Shown: positions 33,121 through 43,743 of the stretch, one piece after another
Numbering within the stretch: position 1 is the stretch's first letter
Layout: every line of letters starts with the position of its first letter
The notes under the pieces: generated by a model
The model's input: only the letters and a program-made list of their open reading frames with translations
Databases searched by the model: none
What the model was told of the DNA's origin: nothing
Translations under genes and position numbers: made by a program
Origin: Anolis sagrei
Taxonomy: Eukaryota; Chordata; Lepidosauria; Squamata; Anolidae
Assembly: GCF_037176765.1 (NCBI RefSeq)
Contig: NC_090023.1
Coordinates: 103,510,366-103,574,365 of the forward strand
Reading direction: 5' to 3'
Length of the DNA stretch: 64,000 nucleotides

Positions 33121-33371
33121 CTGAATATCAAGGCAGAAGATCCCACAATATCTGCTTTGAACTGGGTTATCACAGGGCCCTTCCTCACAGCCCTATATCC
33201 CAGAATATCAAGGCAGAAGATCCCACAATATCTGCTCTGAACTGGGTTGTCTTAGAGCCCGTCCACACAGCTCTATATCCCAGAATATTAAGACAGGAAA
33301 TCCCACAATATCTGCTCTGAACTAGGTTGTGTTAGGGCCCTTCCACGCAGCCCTATATCCCATAATACCTG
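33121..33371. repeat. Tandem half-MITE array
   Basis: About three and a half units of roughly 80 bases, each (GGGCCCTTCC)ACACAGCCCTATATCCCAGAATATCAAGGCAG...ATCTGCTCTGAACTGGGTTGT, all in one orientation (starts near 33176, 33257 and 33336). Only the left half of the MITE is repeated. Confidence 0.7.
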
Positions 33372-33548
33372 TCGCGTTGCCAGGGCTCGGCTGTTATTTC
33401 CAGCAGAGATGAACCAAACAAAACCCAGTTTGTATAAAACAATGTAATTAAAACAGCACTTACTTTCTGGCTGTTTTAATAGTCCAAAATGTAAAACATA
33501 AAGATAGCACTCAACCACAGAATAAACAAAAACTGATAGCAAAAGCTA

Positions 33549-33663
33549 CACCATGTCTACGGACAACACCGGGTCTTTGGCTTAGAAATGGAGATGAGCA
33601 CCAACCCCCAGAGACAGACACAACTGGACTTAATGTCAGGGGAAAGCTTTACCTTTTACCCTT
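33549..33663 (+). mobile_element. tRNA-derived SINE, 3' end
   Basis: Plus-strand 3' part of the family at 24897 and 40463: GTCTACGGACAACACCGG, CTTAGAAATGGAGATGAGCA, GGACTTAATGTCAGGGGAAA, CTTTACCTTT. Confidence 0.65.
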
Positions 33664-33671
33664 ATACTATT

Positions 33672-33940
33672 ACTACCACAGATTGAAATGCTTGGGACCA
33701 GAAATTTTTGGATTTCAGATTTTGGAATATTTTCATATATATAATGGGACTCAAGTCTAAACTTCTAACGTCACTTATGTTTCATTTCCACATAGCCTGT
33801 AGGTGATTTTATACACAATATATTGTAATAATTTTGTGCATATTTTGGATATGTTGAATCATCAGAAAGCTAAAGTGCTACAATCTCAGCCCACTGAAGG
33901 GTTTGGGATTTCTGGATAAGGGATACTCAAACCTGTGTTG
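33672..33940 (+). mobile_element. Tigger/pogo-like DNA transposon remnant
   Basis: AAATGCTTGGGACCAGAAAT, TTTGGATTTCAGATTTTGG and, at the far end, GGATAAGGGATACTCAA correspond to the ends of Tigger-type elements as I recall them. It is non-coding and about 270 bases long. Confidence 0.55.
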
Positions 33941-34381
33941 TTGTTGCCCTCATAGATCAGTGTAATGGTATGTGCCTTGGTGAATGTAGTAAAACAAAAG
34001 GAAAGAGCAATTTTAGCATGTATGCGTAATGTGTGTGTGTGTGGTTGAATTATGATGTCCCTATGATCTTATAGGGTTTCTGAAATATAGCCTACAGCAC
34101 GTAAACATTGAATAATCTCATTCCCAGAGTGGAGGTGGGGCAAAGAAGTTCCAGCTCCAGCACAGAACGGATATGGCTTCCAAACTTAAGTTTTGGAAAT
34201 GAGCCAGTGGAAATACAGTACTGTATGTCAAAAGAACAACAGGGCTCACCAAGATAATTATGATGCGTTCCATCAATCTATTTTTGCATTTCCCACAGTG
34301 TGATGGGAATGGGAAACTTTCCAACACCCACATGCACTTGCTCCAGATTTTAACATTGACACCTATGGGCAAAATATAGTC
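33941..34381. other. Intergenic, nothing recognised
   Basis: No gene or clear repeat; a short TG run at 34031-34043. Confidence 0.4.
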
Positions 34382-34480
34382 TTTTAATTTTATTATTTAT
34401 TTATGTAGAGTATATATATACTTCTCTTCAGCAACAAAGGCTCTCAGAGTGACTTACAAAACATTAATTTGCCCTCAGGC
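34382..34480 (-). mobile_element. L2-like LINE 3' end
   Basis: TTTATTATTTATTTATG...CTCAGAGTGACTTACAAAAC is the inverted end of an L2-type element, heavily diverged. Confidence 0.4.
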
Positions 34481-36849
34481 TTCCCATCTACATAAAATAA
34501 TAAGATGTGACAAGTAAGACATGATGGAGTTGTGTCTGGCTGACTGCCTCCCACTCGTGGCCAACAGAATGACAGTTAATTTTCACATTTTAATGTGAAA
34601 ATTGCAGAGCAATGATATTCTGTACTCTCATTCATGGATGGGGCAGGTAGTGCTTGTATTTCCACCCTTTATTTCCCTGTGAAAGTGCTGGAACTGCATT
34701 GGAAAATCCTCAGGAACAGCCTTCTCCAATCTGACATGTTCCAGATATGTTGGAATACATACGAACTCTCATTATCCCCATGGTCAATGTTATTGGGAGT
34801 TTGTAATCCAACACCTCTGGAAGACACCAGGTTATGGAAAGATAATGACCAGAGGATAAATGGACACAAGTCAGATATTAGGAATAATAATTCTACTAAT
34901 ATCATTGTGTAAATGCATTAATTATTTGATTATTTGATTAGCCTCATCGCAAAAACTGCATGTGATAGAGAAAAAGTAACACAGATCTGAATTCTGCATG
35001 AAAAACTGTAAAAATGACCTAAAATTATATCTGATGAAAAATACTTGTAGGTTTGTGTTAGACGAATATGATGTGAAATGTGCAGACTTTACAGTGGTCA
35101 GCTGCAATGTACCATTCATCATATTTTTTTAAAATTGAAGTGATGGGAAAAAATAAAGTTATATTTAAAATCAACATAAAAAAGATTTAAACTGTGTTAC
35201 TCCCATTTCTGATTATTACAAAAAGTTTGATTTTGTTGGCTTATGTAATGGTTTCTTGGCATAGTACTCACAATGGTTGACGTTCCAGCTACTAAATAGG
35301 GATTTAATGCCTAATTTATTGCAACACTTTATTGGTCCAGTACCCAAATCAATGCAGTAGACCAAGACCCCACAATCACCACCACTATTTGTATGTTTAG
35401 TTCATCATCTTGGCTGTATGTAAAACATATCTTCCAGTATCCTTTTGACTACTTTTTAAAACATCATTGACAATGAATTTGTGACCTCATCACCATACGT
35501 AAATATTTTGCATTTCTACTGCTATATACACTCCTTCCCCATTCCACTTTGGTATATTTATGTCTCTACCAAGACTTCATACACCAGATGGAGTGGGTTG
35601 AAGTTCAAGGAAGCTAATATAATAAATATTTTTTCTCAGTTAATCTTACAATATTTTTATGCTGAAACAGATTAAGGTGACTAGATCTTTATATTATATT
35701 ATAGATAATTAGCATTGCACATAAATAGCTAGGGTTTAGCCACTACAACATGCTGGAACATTTTGCTCATGGTTTATTTGAAATCAGCTGAACAGTGCAA
35801 ATTCTTTCTATGGTTTTATCATAGAAAACATCCAATATCATACGTCCTCTCAAGCAAGGGCTCTGCCTTTCTGGCCACGTTAATTAGCAAGAGTCAGTAA
35901 CTAGCTTTGTACTTTCAAGGGTGCTGTACAATTAAATGTTCTCCTTAAACAGCAGGTTAACTAGAGGCCAAGATTCCATTCTGTGTATCTAAATAGCTGT
36001 TGCTTTTTTCCCTCTGTAGTAACAATTTGCCATTAAACTGCCGCAGCCTGGATATACTATACCGATTAGTTTGGCACCAAAATAGGGCCATTGTAGAATC
36101 AGCCTGCTCAGTAGCTTTTTCTAAACTTTTGTGCCCTGCATCTTGATTACCTTTTACAGCTGGGGGTCAAACTAGAGTGCTTTGGAGAATATTTTCCCTA
36201 AGGCATTATAATAGAAGTAAGAATGATGATTATTCTTGCATTACTTCTGTAGGAAGTTGTCCTGCCAACACATAGTTGATGTGATCAATAACATTCAAGG
36301 ATATTTTATGATTAAATATATACAGGAATGCACATAGTCGGTCTTACATATCTTCCCACAAAACTATTTGAGAATGTTATGCAATATCCTTAGTTTGTTT
36401 TACTTCATAAATCTTCAACTGACATATTTTTCAATAAGTTTTTGTCTTTGTTTCTGTTCACCCCCACTCCTTTTTGTGTGTGGCCATAACAGACACAATA
36501 GGCATACACATTGTTTAGGCCCATTAATCTTCACAATAACACCTTTACTTTCCATTCCATGTTATTCTGGCTGACTTTTAGGCAGCTGTACAGAAGATAG
36601 CATTTGAACTGTACTCACACAATAAAAGTGCATACCGTGTTTCAAGGCATTTAAAAAAATCACAACAATGCCAGAATTCGTCTGTTTTATATCAATATTG
36701 TTATTACTGACCACTATAGTATAGAAAATGTATGCCTTGCCTTGCTATCTTGCTTTTTCTACATATTTTCTTTTGAATTTCAAATATACTACTGGAGTTT
36801 TCAAAGCTGCAGAAAGAAATGGAGTACAGTATAAATGTGTTCTGTTATC
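34481..36849. other. Intergenic, nothing recognised
   Basis: AT-rich DNA without a convincing coding frame, RNA gene or repeat family. Confidence 0.5.
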
Positions 36850-37030
36850 CATGAAGTGGATATTACTCTGGAGAAAAGGGTTCAAATCCCACTCAGCCAT
36901 GGAAACCCACCAAGTGACTTTAGGCAAAGGTCACATTTTCTCAGACTTTAGGCTAAAGGTCACATTCCCCCCGCCCCCTGACTAAAACTTGCCAAGAAAA
37001 TCCCATGATAGTGTCCTTTTAAAGTCACCC
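36850..37030 (+). mobile_element. Sauria-SINE-like element
   Basis: Contains a B-box-like GGGTTCAAATCCCACTC, then ACCCACCAAGTGACTTTAGG, a short internal duplication of the AGGTCACATT segment, and AATCCCATGATAGTGTCC. The order fits the squamate tRNA-SINE group whose tail matches Bov-B. Confidence 0.5.
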
Positions 37031-38136
37031 TAAATCATAAACTCCTTTCAAAACTAAAAATATATGTAATGCTTTATATTAGCTATGAAGACTGCAGTGT
37101 TCATATATCAGGGCTGCTAGGGAAAATCAATAATTCCCTATTAAATGCATTTGCTGCTATAGTACTGTATAAAAGCATCCTCTATCATGTGATGAAGGGG
37201 AAAATAGACACACTATAGACATACTTCATACTTCAAAGGCACTAAAGAATTGGATGTGGAACAATATACTGGAAGAGAAAAATGATCCAAGAAGCTACTC
37301 AAGGCACTTATAAAATATTGTCAACAAGAAGTAGAAATAGAAGCCATGAAGCAAGAAGCAAATAAAGAAGCAAATGGCATAAAATGTTTTTAAAACTTTA
37401 TCCACAGTTGTTCTGCAGTGGTAATGATTTTATGTAAATGTATCACAAGCATTTTATTTGCTTCCAGAACACAGTTCTGCTGGCATAAAAGATGCAAAAA
37501 ATAAAAGAAATTATGACTTCATTTATCATTCTCTTTCTGTTCTACCCCCAAAATGAAGGCTACCATATGGCATCTGCACTGAGGGCCAGATGAACTCTGC
37601 AGGTCCTAGCAGCCTCTATGAATTACTAAATATGTCTTGCTCTCTCCAGCACCTCAAAATAGAATTTGGACCATTGTAGACCGCTTCCTGGTGAAGCAAA
37701 GAAGTTCCAGTTTCCTTCTTAAATGCCCTATAGCATTATGAGGTAGTGATAACACTGTGCTATTTCTTCACTTCCTTTTTCTTGTAAAACAAGCTAACTG
37801 AAAGGCATCCAAGATGGGTTATTATAGTCATCATAATCACCAATTTATATAACACTACCAATGTGCATAGAAACCCACAAGAAATAGCTAGCTCTGCCAA
37901 ACGTATACAATCGAGTACACACTCTGCCTATATAACACTACCAATGTGCATAAAAACTTACAAGAAATAGCTAGCTCTGCCTAACACATACTAGGTGAGG
38001 AAAGAGTAATACAAATATAAAAGTGTTTTGTATATATGATTGTAAAACAAAATTATTAAGTCAGAAATACAAAAACAAATGAAATTGCTACAGAGCAAAC
38101 TGACGAATACACATAACCAACATATTAGCCCTAGAG
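37031..38136. other. Intergenic, with one 57-base direct repeat
   Basis: No gene. Two 57-base units beginning TATATAACACTACCAATGTG lie at 37846-37902 and 37929-37985. Confidence 0.5.
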
Positions 38137-38864
38137 CAGTGGTTCTCAACCTTCCTAATGCCATGACCCCTTAATACAGGTTGTGGTGACCTCCCAACCA
38201 TAAAATTATTTTTGTTGCTACTTCATAACTATCATTTTGCTACTGTTATGAATTGAAATGTAAATATCTGATTTGCAGGATGTATTCACTGGACCAAATT
38301 TGGCACAAATACCCAATACGACCAAATTTGAATAATGGTGGGGTGGGAGTGGGGATGATTTTGTCATTTGGAAGTTGTAGTTGCTGGGGTGTTTATAGTT
38401 CACATACAATAAAGAGCATTCTGAACTTCACGAACGATGGAATTGAACCAAACTTGGCACACAGAACTTCCATGATCAATAGAAAATACTGGAAGGGTTT
38501 GGTGGGCATTGACCTTGAGTTTGGGAGTTGTAGTTCACCTACATCCAGAGAGCACTGTGGACTCAAACAATGACAGATCTGGACCAAAGTTGGCATAAAT
38601 ACTCAGTATGTCCAAATGTGAACACTGGTGGAGTTTGGGGGAAATAGACCTTGACGTTTGGGAGTTGTAGTTGCTTGGATTTATTGTTCACCTACAATCA
38701 AAGAGCATTCTGAACCAGTGATAGAACTGGGCCAAAGTTCCCACACAGAACCCTGATGACCAAGAGAAAATACTGTGTTTTCTGATGGTCTTTGGTGACC
38801 CCTCTGACACCCCCTTGTGACCCCCCCCAGGGGTCCCGACCCCCACCCCCAGGTTGAGAAACTG
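38137..38864. mobile_element. hAT MITE with 8-bp target duplication
   Basis: Starts CAGTGGTTCTCAACCT and ends AGGTTGAGAAACTG, flanked on both sides by CCCTAGAG (38129-38136 and 38865-38872). The 728-base interior has repeated GGGAGTTGTAGTT and CAAACTTGGCAC-type units and no transposase. The termini are close to those of SPIN/Charlie-type hAT elements. Confidence 0.88.
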
Positions 38865-38872
38865 CCCTAGAG

Positions 38873-39556
38873 GAAATCTTGGAGGGCTGCAATTCCTCCC
38901 CTCACTCCCCAAATTATCTCTTCCCTAGAGATGAATGGGACATTTTTGCAATGTTTTTAAGTTGTGCATCCCAGGCGTTTTAAGCCCAGAAGAGGACTTT
39001 TAAATAATAAGTGAGTGGAAATGCTTCCAGCTTATTTTCCTTTCAGAATTGGCCCAGGGTGGCAAAAATATCCTCTAGAGGACACTGGGGACAAAAATAA
39101 TTTTAAAAATTGGCAAAAGTTTATTTTACAGAAACAAACCTGGTTTTCATTAGAGGCTAGTATTTTGACAAAGACACTAATTATTTAACGAGCTAATTTT
39201 GTCCACAATTAGTGTTATGTAATTTGCATAACACACAATTGAAAAGCTGTGTTCTCAGGGCTGAGTTAAATATGTAAACAAGCTACTGTGGTAGCCTAAT
39301 TCTTAAGAGAGTGAATGTATCAGAATGATACTTAATTTTATATCTTACAAAACGTGTGGTTTCTGTTTTATAATTTCCTATTTTCTAGATGGCAACATCC
39401 AGAGCACATTGGAATTTAAGACAAATTGAAGACCCATCTCTTTTGGTAGGCCTACCCAGTAAATTTTAAATTGTGAAGTTTAATCTAAATTTTATCAATG
39501 GATTTAATTTATATTTTAACTCTGGGTATCTTGTATGTCTTTTAATAGCGATTTAT
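38873..39556. other. Intergenic, nothing recognised
   Basis: AT-rich sequence with no coding or repeat signal that I could name. Confidence 0.5.
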
Positions 39557-39738
39557 CTCTTGTTGTAATAATGGTGTACCCTGACTCAAGCCGCAAGGAG
39601 AGGCGGGTAATAAATTCATCATCATCATCATTAGATTAATAACAAGATTAGTACACAGCAAACAAGATCATTCCACTGGCTTTTGTATTTGATCACATGC
39701 CAGACACTTCCCAAGGACTGTGTGATGTATTGGCGAAT
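39557..39738 (+). mobile_element. L2-like 3' end plus shared 100-base segment
   Basis: CAAGCCGCAAGGAGAGGCGG, GTAATAAATTCATCATCATC is an L2-type end with its microsatellite (to about 39632). The following 39638-39738 (ACAAGATTAGTACACAGCAA...GTATTTGATCACATGCCAGA) matches 28456-28560. Confidence 0.5.
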
Positions 39739-39840
39739 AATGCGTGCAAATCCGACTCAAGATGGCTCACAGATAAAACTGGTTAAAATCAAACAATATT
39801 GTTTAATTTTTAAAATTTAAAATATAAAATTATTTTTACG

Positions 39841-39925
39841 TATTTATATTTATTTATTTATTTATTTAGAACTTTTATATACTGGTATTCTCACCTCCGA
39901 CGAGCGACTCAGGCCGGTTATATGT
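39841..39925 (-). mobile_element. L2-like LINE 3' end
   Basis: A TATTTATTTATT run followed by GAACTTTTATATAC...GAGCGACTCAGGCCGG on plus; the inverse is an L2-type tail like that at 47672-47775. Confidence 0.45.
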
Positions 39926-40366
39926 CTTATATGTAGTAAATTATTATTATCTGTTTAGGTGGCACAGAGTTATAACTCTTTAATAATTCACAATTTTGCT
40001 TATATGAACGTAAGGCTTTTAAATTTCATGAACACACCAAACAGTACCATTTTAATATGCTAAGCAAGTTATAAATGAAGCTTTTTAATGTTACTAAAGT
40101 AATAAAATAAACCTAGGGCAATTATTTCGATTCCCCTCTAAATTTGTTTCCTCATCTTGGAAAAGTGTTTTTAAAAAGCAGGAAAAAAACATAAGAAAAA
40201 GAGAAAGCAGCATCCATATTTATTAATGTATACGCTACCTTTTCCCCAGGATAGAACCAAACAGGAAACAACATTTATAACCTAGGAACAAAACTCGTGT
40301 TACATAGTGTTATTATCCTTCAACCCTGACTTTCTGTATGGAAAAGAGAATGCCAATCTCTAAAGC
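39926..40366. other. Intergenic, nothing recognised
   Basis: No gene or repeat identified. Confidence 0.4.
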
Positions 40367-40368
40367 AG

Positions 40369-40458
40369 GCATGGGCAAACTTTGGCCCTCTAGCTGTTTT
40401 GGACTTCAACTCACACAACTCCTAACACCTGGAGGGCCAAAGTTTGCCCATGCTTGCT
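40369..40458. mobile_element. Palindromic hAT-like MITE
   Basis: GCATGGGCAAACTTTGGCCC at the left and GGGCCAAAGTTTGCCCATGC at the right are perfect inverted arms around a 50-base centre. Confidence 0.65.
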
Positions 40459-40462
40459 CTTG

Positions 40463-40692
40463 GTAAGGTAAAGGTAAAGGTTTTCCCCTGACATTAAGTC
40501 CAGTTGTGTCTGACTCTGGGGGTTGGTGCTCATCTCCATTTCTAAGCCGAAGAGCCGTCGTTGTCCATAGACACCTCCAAGGTCATGTGGCCAGCATGAC
40601 TGCATGGAGCGCTGTTACCTTCCCGCCAGAGTGGTACCTATTGATCTACTCACATTGGCATGTTTTCAAACTGCTATGTTGGCAGAACATGC
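40463..40692 (-). mobile_element. tRNA-derived SINE, partial
   Basis: Same family as 24897-25065 and better preserved: GACATTAAGTCCAGTTGTGT, AAGCCGAAGAGCCGTCGTTG, TCCATAGACACCTCCAAGG, AGTGGTACCTATTGATCTAC. The tRNA-like head is cut off by the following MITE. Confidence 0.7.
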
Positions 40693-40838
40693 TTGCTCTA
40701 AAGGCAGTGGTTCTCAACCTGTAGGTCACCAGGTGTTTTGCTTACAGCTACCTGAAATTGCAGCCAGTTTACCAGCTGTTAGGATCCTGGGAGTTGAAGG
40801 CCAAGACATCTGGGGACACACAGATTGAGAAACACTGG
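40693..40838. mobile_element. hAT MITE
   Basis: CAGTGGTTCTCAACCTGTAG at the left and ACAGATTGAGAAACACTG at the right, with a CAGCTGTTAGGATCCTGGG centre; related to the element at 54948-55128. No clean target duplication. Confidence 0.55.
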
Positions 40839-40847
40839 GCCCCGATC

Positions 40848-41396
40848 TTCACGATCTCATCTCCCTCTATGAACCGGCACAAACTTTAAAATCTTCCAAG
40901 GAGGCCCTCCTCTCGCTCCCACCCCGTCACAAGTACGGTTGGTGGGAATGAGAGAGAGGGCCTTCTCGGTGGTGGCCCCCCCGCCTCTGGAACGCCCTTC
41001 CTAGAGAAGTAAGACAGGCCCCATCCCTCCTCTCCTTTCATAAGAGCCTGAAGATCTGGTGGTTTAAACAAGACTTTGAGGACGACTAGTTCTAGCTCAG
41101 CCCCAGATACTGTTGAATATGGTCATATCTTTTTCTACCAAGTACCCAGGTTACTTCCTCCTATTAGGCCCTGGAAATGAACAGCCATAGACTCTACCTA
41201 ATTTCCTGGGCCCTCTACAAATTGCACTAGCCTTGGCCTGGCCTTTTAAATTGCCTTGAACAGGCAGGATTATTTTAAATATATATGTGCTATTGTGATT
41301 TTTATGCTTATATTGTCTTGTTAATTTTATGTTGTTTACTTTGAATGTATTGATGATGTTACTTGGAAACCGCTCTGAGTCCCCTCGGGGTTTATT
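40848..41396 (+). mobile_element. L2-clade LINE, 3' part
   Basis: The plus strand encodes degraded SKEALLSLPPRHKYG, ERAFSVVAPPLWNALPREV and RQAPSLLSFHKSLKIW, followed by a UTR ending CCGCTCTGAGTCCCCTCGGG and a TTTATTTATT tail. It is 5'-truncated with an in-frame stop. Confidence 0.7.
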
Positions 41397-41400
41397 TATT

Positions 41401-43157
41401 TATAATGTCAGGAGCGAACCAAACCAGTTGTATTGCATTAAAAAACAGACAAACAAACAAACAAAACACAAAATTTGCAGACTTGGTATTCTATTAGATG
41501 TCCTTTGACCACTAGCTGGCCACTTGGAGTGCCTCTGGTGTTGCTGCAAGAAGGTCCTCCATTGCGCATGTGGCAGGGCTCAGGCTGCATTGCAGTAGGT
41601 GGTCTGTGGTTTGCTCTTCTCCACAATCTCATGTCGTGGATTCTACTTTGTAGCCCTATTTCTTAAGGTTGGCTCTGCATCTTGTGGTGCCAGAGCGCAG
41701 TCTGTTCAGCGCCTTCCATGTCGCCCAGTTTTCTGTGTGCCCAGGGGGGAGTCTCTCATTTGGTTTCAGCCATTGATTGAGGTTCTGGGTTTGAGCCTGC
41801 CACTTTTGGACTCTCGCTTGCTGAGGTGTTCCAGCGAGTGTCTCTGTAAATCTTAGAAAACTATTTCTTGATTTAAATTGTTGGCGTGCTGGCTGATACC
41901 CAAACAGAGGATGCGCCGGAGATGTCACTGCCTTGGTCCTTTCACTATTGGTTGCTACTTTCCAGCAGATGTCAGGTGGTGCGATACCGGCTAAACAGTG
42001 TAATTTCTCCAATGGTGTAGGGCGCAGACATTCCTACACCACTGGCATGTCTCATTAAGAGCCACATCTACTGTTTTAGTGTGGTGAGATGTGTTCCACA
42101 TTGGGCATGCATACTCAGCAGCAGAGTAGCATGACGCAAGGGCCTATGTCTTCACTGTGTCCGGTTGTGATCCCCAGGTTGTGCCAGTCAGCTTTCATAT
42201 GATATTGTTTCTAGCACCCACTTTTTGCTTGATATTCAGGCAGTGCTTCTTGTAGGTCAGAGCATGGTCCAGAGTGACTCCCAGGTATTTGGGTGTGCTG
42301 CAATGCTCCAGTGGGATTCCTTCCCAGTAATCCTCAGAGCTCAGGATGCTTGTCTGTTCTTGAGGTGAAAAGCACATGTATGTGTTTTAGATGGATTAGG
42401 GATCAGTGGGTTTTCCCCATAATGGGCAGTAAGAGCACCTAGAGCAGGGGTCCTCAAACTAAGGCCCAGGGGCCGGATACAGCCCTCCAAAGTAATTTAT
42501 CAGGCCCTCGCTCAGGGTCAACCTAAGTCTGAAACTACTTGAAAGCACACAACAACAACAACAACAATCCTACCTTTCCAGCCAAAAGCAGGCCCACACT
42601 TCCCATTGAAATACTAATAAGTTTGTATTTGGTAAAATTGTTCTTCATTTTAATTATTGTATTGTTTTAAAGTGTTTTTTGCACTACAAATGAAATATGT
42701 GCAGCGTGCATAGGAATTTCTATTTTTTTCCAATTATAATCCGGCCCTCCAACAGTTGAAGGACTGTGACCTGGCCCTTTGTTTAAAAAGTTTGAGGACC
42801 CCTGATCTAGAGCATCGGAGAGCTTCTGTTCAACCATCTCAAAGTTTCCTGCTTGAGCAGTAATGGCATGATCGTCAGCATAGATGAAACTCTCTGTCCC
42901 TTCTGGCAGTGGCTGGTCATTTGTGTAGATGTTGAACATGGATGGAGCGAGCATGCTCCCCTGAGGCAGGCCGTTCTTCTGTTTCCGCCATCTGCTTCTC
43001 TGGCCCTGGAACTCAACAAAAAAGCTCTTGTTTTGTAGCAGGTTTCCTATGAGGCGGGTGAGGTGGTCGTCCTTTGTGATATTATACATTTTTCTAAGGA
43101 GGAGGCGGTGACTGACAGTATCATAAGCTGCTGACAGGTCTATGAAGACAGCTCCTA
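41401..43157 (-). mobile_element. Vingi-like LINE, 5'-truncated, second copy
   Basis: Same family as 8470-11285. On minus it begins within RT at GAVFIDLSAAYDTVSHRLLL and runs through GLPQGSMLAPSMF, FIYADD, PKYLGVTLDHALTYKKHC, the C-terminal LPPGHTENWATWKALNRLR and a TTCGCTCCTGACATTATAA tail. The A run equivalent to 9766-9772 has six A here (43018-43023). Frame breaks occur between about 42000 and 42400. A hAT element has inserted at 42445-42804. Confidence 0.85.
42445..42804. mobile_element. hAT MITE inserted in the LINE
   Basis: Termini CAGGGGTCCTCAAACT and AGTTTGAGGACCCCTG are perfect inverted repeats. Flanks ACCTAGAG (42437-42444) and ATCTAGAG (42805-42812) are an 8-bp target duplication with one change; the empty site is visible in the other LINE copy as CACCTAGAGCTTC. 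Confidence 0.9.
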
Positions 43158-43198
43158 GGGGTGGTAGAGCGGTATAGAAATAAAGTTTTGTTGTTGTA
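43158..43198 (+). mobile_element. L2-like 3' tail
   Basis: GAGCGGTATAGAAATAAAGT then TTTGTTGTTGT, the last 40 bases of an L2-type element at the truncated 5' edge of the LINE. Confidence 0.5.
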
Positions 43199-43199
43199 A

Positions 43200-43743
43200 G
43201 GCGACACATGTCTCGGGTCATCTGATGAAAGCGCTCCGCCTGAAAAAGGAATCGGCCAATCCCTTTCCTCCTGCTGACGTTCCAAATTCGAGCAGCCAAT
43301 CCAGTCTTTCCCTCAAGTATCCGAGCTGGGAAGAACCAATCAGATGGGCAAGGCTCGGCGAAAATCAATCTGGCCCATGGAGAGAGAGAATGATAGTTCC
43401 TCCCTCCCTCCGTCCCGCCCTCGGGCCAGTTTCCCGCTCCTCTGCCTTTAATTTTGCGACAGTGTTGAAAACGCGCGGTGGGGGGTAGCTTTACGGCAGG
43501 AAGGTGAGAGGCTGAACAATAGAGCGCGCGCAAGGAGGAAGAGGGGAGAGGAAGAGGCCGTGAGGAGAAAGAGAGGGAGAGGGAGAGGGGGTGGGTCGAG
43601 GCTGGATGCCCGGGGGCGGGGCCCGTGCGAGTTGTTCTGAGGGCGGCTGAGCCCCAGAGGCGGCGGGTTCGGTCCCCGGCCGCGGCCTTCTCGCCCGCGG
43701 CGGCCTTTCCTTCGGACTGGAGCCGCCCTGCCCTGAGGAGAAG
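43200..43743 (+). promoter_or_regulatory. CNOT11: CNOT11 promoter and 5' UTR region
   Basis: The sequence turns from repeat DNA to a GC- and CpG-rich block that continues through exon 1 (about 43490-44240). A GAGAGAGG-rich purine stretch lies at 43545-43590. No TATA box was seen, as expected for a housekeeping promoter. The Vingi-like LINE ends less than 600 bases before the start codon. Confidence 0.55.

Noticed and set aside
38137-38864. Direct assignment of the hAT MITE to SPIN
   Set aside because: The tips are similar, but I cannot compare the interior with the SPIN consensus, so only hAT is claimed.
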